A DNA stretch of 64,000 nucleotides. Source: Benzoatithermus flavus (lineage in GTDB: Bacteria > Pseudomonadota > Alphaproteobacteria > Geminicoccales > Geminicoccaceae). Position numbers and translations under genes: made by a program. Position 1 is the stretch's first letter. Every line of letters begins with the position of its first letter. The notes under the pieces are model-generated. The model made no database searches and was not told the origin of the DNA. It was given only the letters and a program-made list of their open reading frames with translations. Of this stretch, positions 44,203 through 52,456 are shown one piece after another. The stretch is taken from contig NZ_JBBLZC010000015.1 in NCBI RefSeq assembly GCF_037908215.1, positions 1 to 64,000 on the forward strand. Reading direction: 5' to 3'.

Positions 44203-45675
44203 TCAGAGCGCCTGCTCGAGCCGCTCGCAGATGGTCTCCAGCACCTTGACGCGCGCCCAGCGCTTGTCCTCGGCCTCCACCAGCGTCCAGGGCGCTTCGG
44301 GCGTGCTGGTGCGGTCGATCATGTCGCCGATGGCGAGCTGGTAGCGGTCCCACTTCTCGCGGTTGCGCCAGTCCTCGGGCGTGATCTTGTAGTGCTTGTA
44401 CGCGATCTCCTCGCGCGCCTCGAAGCGGCGAAGCTGCTCCTCTTTGGTGATGGCGAGCCAGAACTTGGCCACGACGATGCCGCCTCGGGTCAACTCCTCC
44501 TCGAAGTCGTTGATCTCGCCATAGGCCCGAAGCCACTCGGCCTCGCTCGCGAACCCCTCCACCCGCTCGACCAGCACCCGGCCGTACCAGGAGCGGTCGA
44601 ACAGCGCCATGTGCCCCCGGCGCGGCACGTGCCGCCAGAACCGCCAGAGATAGGGCCGCGCCTTCTCCTCATCGGTGGGCGCCGCGATCGGGTGCACGCG
44701 GTAGCGGCGCGGATCGAGGGCGAAGGCGACCCGACGGATGGCGCCGCCCTTGCCGGCGGCATCGTGACCCTCGAACGCCGCGACCAGCGCCCGGTCCTGG
44801 AACCGCTTGCCCTGCGAGAGCGCCAGCAGCCGTGCCTGGGCCTCTTCGAGCGCCTTCTTGTAGGCATTGCTCGGCAGCTTCCTGGAGAGATCGAGCGTGT
44901 CCAGCACCGTCCTCCGGTCGATGTTGGGGATGGTGGCCGGGAACGGTGCCGTGGCGAGCACCGTGGGCTGCTCCAGGCGCTGCCGCAGCGCCTCCAGGAT
45001 CGTGCGGCCGAAGGTGAGGTCGCGATATTCGGGATCGTCCGAGGGCAGCACGATCCAGGGCGCATGGTCCGTGCTCGTCCGCCGGACCAGGTCCTCGACG
45101 ATCGGCCGGATCCGCTTGCGGCTTTTGACGTCGGCCCACTCCTCGAGCGCCCGGCTCTTCACGCCGGTCCGCCTCTCGAAGGCCCCGAGCCGCCGCTTCT
45201 GCTCCTCGGGCGAGACCACGAGCAGAAACTTGAGGAGGAGAATGCCCTCGCTCGTCAGCATCTCCTCGAACCGGTTGATGGCGGCGAGCTCCCGCTCGAA
45301 TCGACTCCTGCCGTTGTCGCCCCTGAGCCGGCTCTTCAGCGGGTCCGTGTACCACGAGCCGAACACGATCGAGATTCGCCCTTTCGGCGGAAGGTCGCGC
45401 CAGTAGCGCCACATGCGCGGCCGGCTGCTTTCGGTGTCGTCCGGATCGCCGTAGGCATCGACCTGCACGTGCCGTGGGTCGAGCCATTCGAGGAGGCGGT
45501 GGATCACGTCGCCCTTGCCGGCCCCGTCCATGCCGGTGATCACGATCACCGCGGCAAAGCTCTGCTTCTCGACCAGCTCGAGCTGCGCCTCGAGCAGGCC
45601 GGTCCGCAAGGCGGGCTCCTCGCGCTCGTACGCCTCCTTGTCGAACTTATGCTCGATCAGCGCCGATTCGAACAT
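44203..45675 (-). CDS. pap: Polyphosphate:AMP phosphotransferase (two fused PPK2 domains)
   Basis: 490-residue enzyme that phosphorylates AMP with polyphosphate. Two PPK2 domains lie in tandem: domain 1 (about 10-240) with Walker A VITGMDGAGKGDVIHRLLEW and Walker B-like VFGSWYTDPLKSRLRG, and domain 2 (260-485) with FEGHDAAGKGGAIRRVAFAL (near 305), FDRSWYGRVLVERVEGF and KFWLAITKEEQLRRFEARE. In characterised PAPs the C-terminal domain is catalytic, and here it keeps the complete motif set. The length matches the P. aeruginosa type. No polyphosphate kinase 1 or exopolyphosphatase gene lies nearby. Confidence 0.93.
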   Translation of the reverse strand: MFESALIEHKFDKEAYEREEPALRTGLLEAQLELVEKQSFAAVIVITGMDGAGKGDVIHRLLEWLDPRHVQVDAYGDPDDTESSRPRMWRYWRDLPPKGRISIVFGSWYTDPLKSRLRGDNGRSRFERELAAINRFEEMLTSEGILLLKFLLVVSPEEQKRRLGAFERRTGVKSRALEEWADVKSRKRIRPIVEDLVRRTSTDHAPWIVLPSDDPEYRDLTFGRTILEALRQRLEQPTVLATAPFPATIPNIDRRTVLDTLDLSRKLPSNAYKKALEEAQARLLALSQGKRFQDRALVAAFEGHDAAGKGGAIRRVAFALDPRRYRVHPIAAPTDEEKARPYLWRFWRHVPRRGHMALFDRSWYGRVLVERVEGFASEAEWLRAYGEINDFEEELTRGGIVVAKFWLAITKEEQLRRFEAREEIAYKHYKITPEDWRNREKWDRYQLAIGDMIDRTSTPEAPWTLVEAEDKRWARVKVLETICERLEQAL

Positions 45676-45810
45676 GCGCGCGGCCCTCCCCTGCAGGCGC
45701 CGTTTCCGGCCTTACCATGCGTTCGTCGCCGACGGCAAATCTGGTCCTGCGGCACGCTCCGGCGTAGGTTCTTTCCAACACGGCACGCGCCCAGCAACAG
45801 GTTCTCGCCC

Positions 45811-46296
45811 ATGAGTCGTGCATTCGTCAGGGAGGATGATCAGGCCGGCGTCACGGCGCTGCCCGACCGGCCGATCAGCCCGCACCCCAACCTCGTTACC
45901 CGGCGCGGGCTCGCGCTGATCGAGCGCAACGTGGCGGCTTTCCGTCAGCAGCTCGCGGCCGCGACGGCGGCGGAAGACCAGGAGGCCATGGCGCGTGCGG
46001 CACGCGAGCTGCGCTATTGGGCGGCGCGGCACGCGACCGCCGAGCTGACCGAGCCGCCCGCCGATACCGAGACCGTGGTGTTCGGCACGGCCGTCACCGG
46101 CGTGCTGCCCGACGGCACGCAGGTGACCTATCGGATCGTCGGCGAGGACGAGGCCGATCCGAGCGAAGGCCGGATCGCCTGGACGGCGCCGGTGGCGCGG
46201 CTTCTGCTCGGCAGCAGCGTCGGCGACGTGCGGCGAATTCCTGCGGGCGAGCTCGAGATCGTGGCGATCGACCCGACGCCCGAGCCTCCGCCCTGA
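45811..46296 (+). CDS. GreA/GreB-family transcription elongation factor
   Basis: 161-residue Gre-type protein. A coiled-coil N-terminus (RRGLALIERNVAAFRQQLAAATAAEDQEAMARAARELRYWAARHATAEL) is followed by the FKBP-like C-terminal domain (VVFGTAVTGVLPDGTQVTYRIVGEDEADPSEGRIAWTAPVARLLLGSSVGDVRRI). The coiled coil includes few acidic residues at its tip, so cleavage-factor activity is not assured. It is divergent from the pap gene, with 135 bases between the starts. Confidence 0.85.
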   Translation: MSRAFVREDDQAGVTALPDRPISPHPNLVTRRGLALIERNVAAFRQQLAAATAAEDQEAMARAARELRYWAARHATAELTEPPADTETVVFGTAVTGVLPDGTQVTYRIVGEDEADPSEGRIAWTAPVARLLLGSSVGDVRRIPAGELEIVAIDPTPEPPP

Positions 46297-46309
46297 GCGG
46301 CCGGCCGCC

Positions 46310-47125
46310 TCAGCGCCGGCGGTGCTGCGGCAGCGGGACCACGCGGGCCGAGCGCCCGCGGCCCCGGTCGGCCGGAACCGGAACCTCGTCGGTGTCGCGC
46401 GCGGCGACGAGGCCTTCCGCGACCGGCATGTAGCGCCGCACGCGGCTGCGGCTCAGCGCCGGCAGTGGCGTACCGACATAGATCTGCTTCTCGGCCTCGA
46501 TCAGCACCACACCGGCGAGCTGGCGCGCGAAGCCCAAGCCCAGCCGCTCGGCCGGTATGGCGAGGCGTAAGAAAAGCCGCGACCGCGTGGGCGGCAGGAA
46601 CAGCGCCGTGCGCTCCGCGCAGGCCGAGAACAGGTGGCTGTTCAGCGTGCGCTGGAGCTGTGCCGCGCTGTAGGGCTGGCCATAGCCGAACGGGGTGCGG
46701 TCGCTCAGGCACCACAAGCCCCGGCGGTTGGGCACGATCGCGATCAGCCGGCCGCCGTCGGCCAGCACCCGCCAGATCTCGCGGATCAGCCGGGGCACGT
46801 TCGTGCAGCATTCGAGCGCATGCACGAGCAGCACGCGATCCACCGACCCGTCGGCCAGCGGCAGCTCCTCCTCGCGGACGAGTGCCGTGCGGCAGGCGCT
46901 GTCCTGGGGCCAGCGGACGGCGCCTTGCTGGGCGGGCATGAGTGCTATGGTCCGGGCGGCGCCGTCGAGCCCGGCGAGGAACGGCGCCGCGTAGCCGAAG
47001 CCCATCACGTTGCGGCCGCGCAGATCGGGCCACAGCGCCTTGATCTGATGCAGGATCAGGCGCCGCGCCAATTGCCCCTGGCGGCTCTGGTAGAAGCTCT
47101 GCAGATCGTCGACGTCCGGCCGCAT
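46310..47125 (-). CDS. SAM-dependent methyltransferase (Methyltransf_11-like)
   Basis: 271-residue class I methyltransferase: MRPDVDDLQSFYQSRQGQLARRLILHQIKALW, motif I region VMGFGYAAPFLAG, then LPLADGSVDRVLLVHALECCTNVPRLIREIWRVLADGGRLIAIVPNRRG and GYGQPYSAAQLQRTL. The family lies next to gloB in many alphaproteobacteria, as here, and its target is unknown. The C-terminal tail is Arg-rich (DRGRGRSARVVPLPQHRRR). Convergent with the Gre factor, 13 bases apart. Confidence 0.85.
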   Translation of the reverse strand: MRPDVDDLQSFYQSRQGQLARRLILHQIKALWPDLRGRNVMGFGYAAPFLAGLDGAARTIALMPAQQGAVRWPQDSACRTALVREEELPLADGSVDRVLLVHALECCTNVPRLIREIWRVLADGGRLIAIVPNRRGLWCLSDRTPFGYGQPYSAAQLQRTLNSHLFSACAERTALFLPPTRSRLFLRLAIPAERLGLGFARQLAGVVLIEAEKQIYVGTPLPALSRSRVRRYMPVAEGLVAARDTDEVPVPADRGRGRSARVVPLPQHRRR

Positions 47126-47212
47126 CTTCCGGCAGGCCCTTCTTTTCCGGCACTCTCCCATATGGGCGCCGCGCGCCCCATCTGAACCCTGACCGAAGCA
47201 AGGAGGCAAGGG

Positions 47213-47983
47213 ATGGCACGGCTCGAGATCGAACTCATACCCGCATTGAGCGACAATTACATCTATCTGCTGCACGAGCCACAACAGGGTATGACGGCCG
47301 TGGTCGATCCGGCCGAGGCCGGGCCGGTGCTGGAAGCGCTGCGCCGCCGCGGCAGCCGGCTCGATCTGGCGCTGATCACGCATCACCATGCCGACCATAT
47401 CGGTGGGCTGCTGGAGCTGAAGGCACGGACCGGCTGCCGGGCGGTGGGCCCGCGTGCCGACGCCCACCGCATTCCCGGCCTCGACCAGCTCGTGGACGAG
47501 GGCGACCGCGTCGTCCTGGGTGCGCTCACCGCGGCGGTGATCGCGACACCGGGCCACACCAGCGGCCATATCAGCTACTGGTTCCCCGAGGCCGAGGCGC
47601 TGTTCTGCGCCGACACCCTGTTCGCGCTGGGCTGCGGCCGCCTGTTCGAGGGCGATGCGCCGACCATGTGGCGCTCGCTGCAGAAGCTGGCAGCGCTCCC
47701 CGATGCGACCCGCGTCTATTGCGGGCACGAGTACACGCTGAGCAACGCCCGCTTCGCGCTCACGATCGATCCCGACAATCCGCGCCTGCGCGAGCGTGCG
47801 GCCGAGGTCGAAGCCGTGCGTGCGCGAGGCGAGCCCACCATCCCTTCGACGATCGGCCTCGAGAAGGCGACGAACCCGTTCCTGCGTGCGGCCGACCCCG
47901 CCATCCGCCGGCGTCTCGGCCTGGAGCAGGCGCCGGATTTCGAGGTGTTCGGCGAGATCCGGCGGCGCAAGGATCGGGCCTGA
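47213..47983 (+). CDS. gloB: Hydroxyacylglutathione hydrolase (glyoxalase II)
   Basis: 256-residue metallo-beta-lactamase-fold enzyme that splits S-lactoylglutathione to D-lactate and glutathione. Zinc motif THHHADHIGG (His57, His59, Asp61, His62), then ATPGHTSGHISYW, LFCADTLFALGCGRLFEGD and VYCGHEYTLSNARFAL. The HAGH C-terminal domain ends in IRRRLGLEQAPDFEVFGEIRRRKD. GGAGG-type site before the ATG. Divergent from the methyltransferase. Confidence 0.95.
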   Translation: MARLEIELIPALSDNYIYLLHEPQQGMTAVVDPAEAGPVLEALRRRGSRLDLALITHHHADHIGGLLELKARTGCRAVGPRADAHRIPGLDQLVDEGDRVVLGALTAAVIATPGHTSGHISYWFPEAEALFCADTLFALGCGRLFEGDAPTMWRSLQKLAALPDATRVYCGHEYTLSNARFALTIDPDNPRLRERAAEVEAVRARGEPTIPSTIGLEKATNPFLRAADPAIRRRLGLEQAPDFEVFGEIRRRKDRA

Positions 47984-47994
47984 AGGGCTCGGCC

Positions 47995-48549
47995 CTATTC
48001 CACGATGAGCGGCACGGGCTCGGCCCTGGTCAGCGGCCGCCCGGCAGCGGCCCAGCCATCCGTGCCCTCGGGATACCAGTAGACGCGGCGCCAGCCCCAG
48101 GCCGCCGCGCGCTTGGCGGCGTTCCAGGACATCCAGCAATCGAGGTAGCAGTAGAAGACGACCGCCCGCTCCCGATCGCCGCCGGTCGCCTGCTCGAGGT
48201 TCTGCCGGAAATAGCGCTCCATGGTGGCGTCGAGGCTGCCGTAGCCGATGTTGGGCAGCCACAGGCTGCCGGGCAGGTCGCGCCGTTCCTGGGCAACGAG
48301 CCACTCGCCCGAGAAGTCGGTCTCGCCGGTGCGCAGCGCCGGCGTCGTGTCGATCAGGACGGGGCGCTCCCGCTCCAGGAGCGCTGCGATGCCCGCCGTG
48401 TCGAGCGTGACCGCACCCGGCACCCGGTCGGGCGTGGGCGCCCGGTAGTGGTCGAGCCGGTAGCCGTCGGGGATCTCGACCGCGGCGACGGGCGCCACCC
48501 CCCGCGCCACCGCTGCGAGCAGCAGGGCCGCGGCGAGACGGCACCTCAT
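47995..48549 (-). CDS. PQQ-catabolism-associated CXXCW rhodanese-like protein
   Basis: 184-residue exported protein of the family linked to PQQ-dependent alcohol catabolism, with signal peptide (1-23) and rhodanese-like fold. The family motif CXXCW is at Cys134-Cys138-Trp139 (VVFYCYLDCWMSWNAA), in place of the normal single rhodanese Cys. It overlaps the ABC ATPase gene by 4 bases (ATGA). It is the last gene of the minus-strand arm of the quinoprotein accessory cluster. Confidence 0.85.
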   Translation of the reverse strand: MRCRLAAALLLAAVARGVAPVAAVEIPDGYRLDHYRAPTPDRVPGAVTLDTAGIAALLERERPVLIDTTPALRTGETDFSGEWLVAQERRDLPGSLWLPNIGYGSLDATMERYFRQNLEQATGGDRERAVVFYCYLDCWMSWNAAKRAAAWGWRRVYWYPEGTDGWAAAGRPLTRAEPVPLIVE

Positions 48550-49286
48550 GCCGCGCGTGCGGTGGTGAGCTGCTGGTAGGCCTGGCCCAGGCTGCCGCCG
48601 CCGGCGGCGCGGACGACCTCGTCGATGCTGCCCGCGGCGCGCACGCGGCCCTGATGCAGGAGCACGACGCGATCGCCCGGCCAGATCTCGTCGATGAGAT
48701 GGGTCGCCCACAACACGGCGAGCCCCTCCTCGCGGCACAGGCGGTGCACGTGGTCGACGAGCTCGCGGCGGCTGTCGATGTCGAGCCCCACCGTGGGCTC
48801 GTCGAGCACGAGAAGGCGCGGCCGGTGCAGGAGGGCCCGCGCGATCTCGACCCGCCGCCGCATGCCGCCGCTCAGCGTCCTGACCTTGCTCGCGGCCCGG
48901 TCGGCAAGGTTGAACCGGGCGAGCAGCTCGGCCATACGCTCGCGCGCGACCGCGCGCGGGATGCCGTAGAGGGCGGCGGCGTAGCGCAGGTTCTGCTCGA
49001 TCGAGAGGTCCACATCGAGCGTGGGCCGCTGGAACACGACCCCCATGGCGGCCAGGGCCTTGCGCGGCTCGGCCTCGAGCGCGTGGCCGCAGACGCGGAT
49101 CCTGCCCTGCTCGGCCGCGAACAGGCTCGTGATCAGCGCCATGAGCGTGGTCTTGCCAGCGCCGTTGGGACCCAGGAGCGCCGTGAAGCCGCCGGACGGC
49201 ACGGAGAAGGTGACGTTCTCCAGTGCCTTGACCTTGCGCGTGTAGCCGAAGCTCACCCCGCTCACCTCGAGCGCCTGCTCGCGCAT
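48546..49286 (-). CDS. ABC ATP-binding protein of the PQQ-catabolism cluster
   Basis: 246-residue ATPase (TIGR03864-like). Walker A LLGPNGAGKTTLMALITS (near 40), signature LSGGMRRRVEIARALL, Walker B LLVLDEPTVGLDID. In other genomes the next gene is an ABC-2 type permease; here the next gene is the CXXCW protein and no permease is in the window. It lies 33 bases after the cupredoxin-like gene. Confidence 0.85.
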   Translation of the reverse strand: MREQALEVSGVSFGYTRKVKALENVTFSVPSGGFTALLGPNGAGKTTLMALITSLFAAEQGRIRVCGHALEAEPRKALAAMGVVFQRPTLDVDLSIEQNLRYAAALYGIPRAVARERMAELLARFNLADRAASKVRTLSGGMRRRVEIARALLHRPRLLVLDEPTVGLDIDSRRELVDHVHRLCREEGLAVLWATHLIDEIWPGDRVVLLHQGRVRAAGSIDEVVRAAGGGSLGQAYQQLTTARAA

Positions 49287-49319
49287 GTCCCGGTCGTCTC
49301 CGTCTCGGTTCGTCGCCGC

Positions 49320-49757
49320 CTACTTGACGACGAAGGTGCCCTTCATGCCGCGATCGGCAAGGCCCTCGATCTCCCAGGCGAAGGTACCGGTGCGGATGGG
49401 GACGAAATAGAGCTCCATGGTCCCCGCATCGTCGAACTCGAGATGGCGGACGACGGTGGTGTGGACCTCGAGGTGGTTGATGACGATCTGGTTGATCCAG
49501 ATATTGTCGAACAGCTCGGGGGCTAAGAACGCCATCTCCTTGGCCCCGCTCGAGGTGATCGGCAAACGATAGGCCTTGCCGGTCTCGAGCTCGTAGCGGG
49601 TCTGCGAGACGGCGAAGTCGTTGTCCGGGGCACCCAGCTTGAGCTCGGGGAGCTTCGTGGCCTTGGTGGCGAGATCGCCCGCAGCCCGGGCATCTTCGAC
49701 CACGGCGAGCGCAAGGCCCACAGCCGCAGCAAGAGCAGCAAACGCCGTTCGTGTCAC
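49320..49757 (-). CDS. Cupredoxin-like exported protein without the copper Cys
   Basis: 145-residue secreted protein. The signal peptide runs to about residue 25 (AAAVGLALAVVEDARA). The rest is beta-rich with cupredoxin-like strands (YRLPITSSGAKEMAFLAPELFDNIWINQIV and YFVPIRTGTFAWEIEGLADRGMKGTFVV). The C-terminal loop that holds Cys-x-x-x-x-His-x-x-x-x-Met in blue copper proteins has Trp in place of Cys, and the protein contains no Cys. A GGAGG site precedes the GTG start. It lies between the beta-propeller and the ATPase genes of the quinoprotein cluster. Confidence 0.7.
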   Translation of the reverse strand: MTRTAFAALAAAVGLALAVVEDARAAGDLATKATKLPELKLGAPDNDFAVSQTRYELETGKAYRLPITSSGAKEMAFLAPELFDNIWINQIVINHLEVHTTVVRHLEFDDAGTMELYFVPIRTGTFAWEIEGLADRGMKGTFVVK

Positions 49758-49885
49758 TTCATCCTCCCTGGATGCATGGTGCGATGTTGCTTCGGCGTTC
49801 CTGGTTCCGAAGAAGGGCGCCAGCCATGGATAAAGCCTTATGGCTGCCATCGACAATAGGTTATGGCTCGCCGTCCGCTCGCCGC

Positions 49886-50860
49886 TCAGGGAGCGATCAC
49901 CACGCCCCAGGGAAAGCGTCCGACCGGGATCGACTTCAGCACTTTCTGCGCCGCCACATCGATCACGGAGACGTCGTTGCTGACCCCGTTGGTCGTGAAC
50001 AGCAGCTTCTCGTCGGGGGTCAGGTCGAGGTGCCAGACTCGCCGGCCGACCAGAAGATAGCTCTTGACCTCGAAGGTCTGGGTATCGATCACCGCGACGC
50101 GGTTCGCGGGCCCGAGCGCCACGAAGGCGGTCTTGCCGTCGCTCGTGAGCCGGATACCCACGGGCTGGACCAGGTCCTGCGGCACGCCCGGGATCTTGAA
50201 GCCGATCTTCTTCACGACCTCCTTGGTCGCGACGTCGATCACCGCCACCGTGCCGCCGATCTCGCTCGACGCCCACAAGAAACGATCGTCCTTGGTGAAG
50301 CGGGCGTAGCGCGGGCGCTGGTCGACGAGCGTGTTGCCGACGAGGCTCTGGGTCGCGACGTCGATCCAGTGGACCATGTTGGTGGTCTCGGAGGTGGTGA
50401 CGGCGAGCCGGCCGTCGTGACTGATCGCCATGCCCTCGGGCTCGACGCCGACGTCGATCTGCGCCACCACCTTGCGCGTCTCCGTGTCCACCACGGTCGT
50501 GATCGCGTCGTTCTCGTTGGCGATGTAGAGCAGCCGGTCGTCGGGGTGGAGGTCGAAGAACTCGGGGTCGGCACCGGACGGCAGGTCGTGCACCACCTTG
50601 CGGGTCGCAACGTCCAGTACCTGCACGGTGTCGTCGTCGGACGCGCAGATGTAGAGCCGCTTCTTGTCCCGGCTGAGCACGATACCGCGCGGCCGCTGCC
50701 CCACCGGCACGGTTTCGGTTACCTGGAGCGTGGCGACGTCGATCACGCTCAGCGTGTTGTCCTTCTCGTTCGAGACCCAGGCCGTCATGGCGCCGGCGGG
50801 CGATGCGGCCACGAGGCATGCGGCGAGGCCGAGGATCGAGCGGCGAAACGGCAAGGCCAA
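49886..50860 (-). CDS. PQQ-catabolism-associated YVTN beta-propeller protein
   Basis: 324-residue exported beta-propeller of the PQQ-dependent catabolism family (TIGR03866-like). The signal peptide covers residues 1-23. Repeats: LSVIDVATLQVTETVPVGQRPRGIVLSRD, VQVLDVATRKVVHDLPSGADPEFFDLHPD, VDTETRKVVAQIDVGVEPEGMAISHD, VAVIDTQTFEVKSYLLVGRRVWHLDLTPD and VSVIDVAAQKVLKSIPVGRFPWGVVI. The TTG at 50860 is chosen because AGGGAG lies 7 bases upstream and the signal peptide starts there. First gene of the minus-strand arm, divergent from the cytochrome c-550 gene. A second, unrelated YVTN protein lies at 33311. Confidence 0.85.
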   Translation of the reverse strand: MALPFRRSILGLAACLVAASPAGAMTAWVSNEKDNTLSVIDVATLQVTETVPVGQRPRGIVLSRDKKRLYICASDDDTVQVLDVATRKVVHDLPSGADPEFFDLHPDDRLLYIANENDAITTVVDTETRKVVAQIDVGVEPEGMAISHDGRLAVTTSETTNMVHWIDVATQSLVGNTLVDQRPRYARFTKDDRFLWASSEIGGTVAVIDVATKEVVKKIGFKIPGVPQDLVQPVGIRLTSDGKTAFVALGPANRVAVIDTQTFEVKSYLLVGRRVWHLDLTPDEKLLFTTNGVSNDVSVIDVAAQKVLKSIPVGRFPWGVVIAP

Positions 50861-50879
50861 GGCGAGGCTCCCTGCGAAG

Positions 50880-50911
50880 ATCGGGATATCCGGCAATCGG
50901 GATATCCGGCA
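50880..50911. repeat. Perfect 16-bp tandem duplication in the divergent promoter
   Basis: ATCGGGATATCCGGCA occurs twice without a gap. Each unit holds the palindrome GGATATCC. It lies 20 bases upstream of the beta-propeller start and 200 bases upstream of the cytochrome c-550 start, so it could be a pair of operator sites for both arms. Confidence 0.6.
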
Positions 50912-50986
50912 GATGCCCGCCGGTCGGCGCCTGCCCGTATCCAGACAGGGCACGTAGCGGGCATTCCGATCCCGCGTCACGTCCGC

Positions 50987-51037
50987 CTTTGGTCGAAAGC
51001 CATGAATGCGGCGGTGCCACCGGACGGGCGACCAAAG
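50987..51037. promoter_or_regulatory. 9-bp inverted repeat pair upstream of cytochrome c-550 gene
   Basis: CTTTGGTCG (50987-50995) and CGACCAAAG (51029-51037) are perfect inverted copies 33 bases apart, about four helical turns centre to centre. They lie 74 bases before the cytochrome c-550 ATG. A regulator-looping site is one reading. Confidence 0.45.
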
Positions 51038-51110
51038 TGCAATCAACCGAGCCGGGCCTCCTCGGCTATCAAGGGGCAAGGGAGACCCGCATCCGTCTGG
51101 AACACTGCCG

Positions 51111-51545
51111 ATGAACCCGCGCTTGAAGCTTGCGACGGCGCTCGCCGCCCTTCTGGGCGTCGCAGCGCCCGCCGGGAACGCTTTCGCCCACGGCGACGTG
51201 GCGCCGCAGCCCGTGGACATCAGCGGCCTGCCGCCGCTCGGCGACGAGCTGCGCAGCGAGAACCCCTACCGCAATACCTCGGCCTACGAGCGCGCCAAGG
51301 AGATCGGTGCCAAGGCCTTCAACCAGAACTGCGCCCGCTGCCACGGCCTCGGCGCCGTCTCGGGCGGCATCGCCCCCGACCTGCGCTACCTCGTGCCCGG
51401 CGACGACGACGAGTACTTCCTCGGCCGGGTCATGAGCGGGTCGGTGCGCAACGGCGTCACCTACATGCCCCCCTTCGGCGAGATCTTCAGCCAGGAAGCG
51501 ATCTGGGCGATCCGCTCCTGGCTCGACTCCGTGCACGTCGAATGA
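51111..51545 (+). CDS. Cytochrome c-550 PedF-like
   Basis: 144-residue exported cytochrome c, electron acceptor for quinoprotein ethanol dehydrogenases in PedF-type systems. Signal peptide ends AFAHGD. Family stretch VAPQPVDISGLPPLGDELRSENPYRNTSAY is followed by FNQNCARCHGLGAVSGGIAPDLR, with the heme motif CARCH (Cys74, Cys77, His78) and YMPPFGEIFSQEAIWAIRSWL (Met ligand). ATG at 51111; stop overlaps the next start (AATGA). First gene of the plus-strand arm. Confidence 0.88.
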   Translation: MNPRLKLATALAALLGVAAPAGNAFAHGDVAPQPVDISGLPPLGDELRSENPYRNTSAYERAKEIGAKAFNQNCARCHGLGAVSGGIAPDLRYLVPGDDDEYFLGRVMSGSVRNGVTYMPPFGEIFSQEAIWAIRSWLDSVHVE

Positions 51546-52435
51546 CGGCTCGGCGTCGTCTGCTCGCGGGATTGTGCGGGCTCGGTGCCTTCGGCCTCGC
51601 CCGGCCGATCCTTGCCCGCACCTATGCCGATACCGTCAACACGGTCGGCGAGAACCTGGACGAGCTGCGAGCCAAGGGTCGGATCCGCATCGCGTTCTAC
51701 CGCGACTTCGCGCCGTTCTCCTATGAGGACGCCGACGGGCACTGGGCCGGGATCGACGTCGAGATCGCGGGCCTGATCGCGAAGAGCCTCGGGCTGGGGC
51801 TGGATCTCATGCCGATCCAGGCCGGCGAGACGGTCGACGACGATCTCCGGAACGCGGTCTGGCGCGGCACCCCGATCGACAAGAGCTGGGCCAACCTGCT
51901 CCTGCACGTGCCGGTCAGCCGCGAGCTCGAGGTGCGCAACGAGCTGGTCGCGATCTTCGGCGCCTACCATGTCGAGAAGCTGGCTCTCGCCCTCGACCCC
52001 GCCCGGATCGAGGGCGGCGCGTTCTCGCTCGACCTCCTCTCGGGCCACACGATCGGCGTCGAGCTGGACACGCTGGGAGACTTCTATCTCAGCATGACCG
52101 CGGGCGGCCGCTTCCGCGAGGCGACGCGGCGTTTCCACGGCACCGGCGAAGCCGTGGCGGCGCTCGTGGCGGGCGAGGTCGCGGCCGTGATCGCGCCTGC
52201 GGGCCAGATCGAAGGACTGCTCGGGCCGGAGCGCGGGCGGTTCGAGCTTCTGACCGACGTGTTTCCGGGACTCGCCGTGACCTCCTGGTCGGTCGGCTGC
52301 GCGGTACGCGAGAACGCGCGCGACCTCGGTTACGCCGTGGGCGACATCGTCGCGGCGGCGGTCAAGAACGGCACGATGGCGGGCATTTTCGGCCGCCACG
52401 GCGTCACCTATCGTGCGCCCGTGGTGATGGAATGA
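51542..52435 (+). CDS. Quinoprotein-dehydrogenase-associated periplasmic binding protein
   Basis: 297-residue protein of the amino-acid-binding-protein fold found only beside PQQ enzymes (TIGR03871-like). A signal peptide with Arg-Arg-Arg is followed by LRAKGRIRIAFYRDFAPFSYEDADGHWAGIDVEIAGLIAKSLG and LLSGHTIGVELDTLGDFYLSMTAGGRF, and ends VKNGTMAGIFGRHGVTYRAPV. Its start overlaps the c-550 stop. Its ligand and role are not known; a chaperone or quinone carrier role is possible. Confidence 0.83.
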   Translation: MTARRRLLAGLCGLGAFGLARPILARTYADTVNTVGENLDELRAKGRIRIAFYRDFAPFSYEDADGHWAGIDVEIAGLIAKSLGLGLDLMPIQAGETVDDDLRNAVWRGTPIDKSWANLLLHVPVSRELEVRNELVAIFGAYHVEKLALALDPARIEGGAFSLDLLSGHTIGVELDTLGDFYLSMTAGGRFREATRRFHGTGEAVAALVAGEVAAVIAPAGQIEGLLGPERGRFELLTDVFPGLAVTSWSVGCAVRENARDLGYAVGDIVAAAVKNGTMAGIFGRHGVTYRAPVVME

Positions 52436-52456
52436 GGCTGGGATCGAGACGGACCG

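Noticed and set aside
46310..48544. A 744-codon minus-strand frame spanning the methyltransferase and gloB
   Set aside because: Only the part from the ATG at 47125 matches a methyltransferase; the rest is antisense to gloB and the CXXCW gene.
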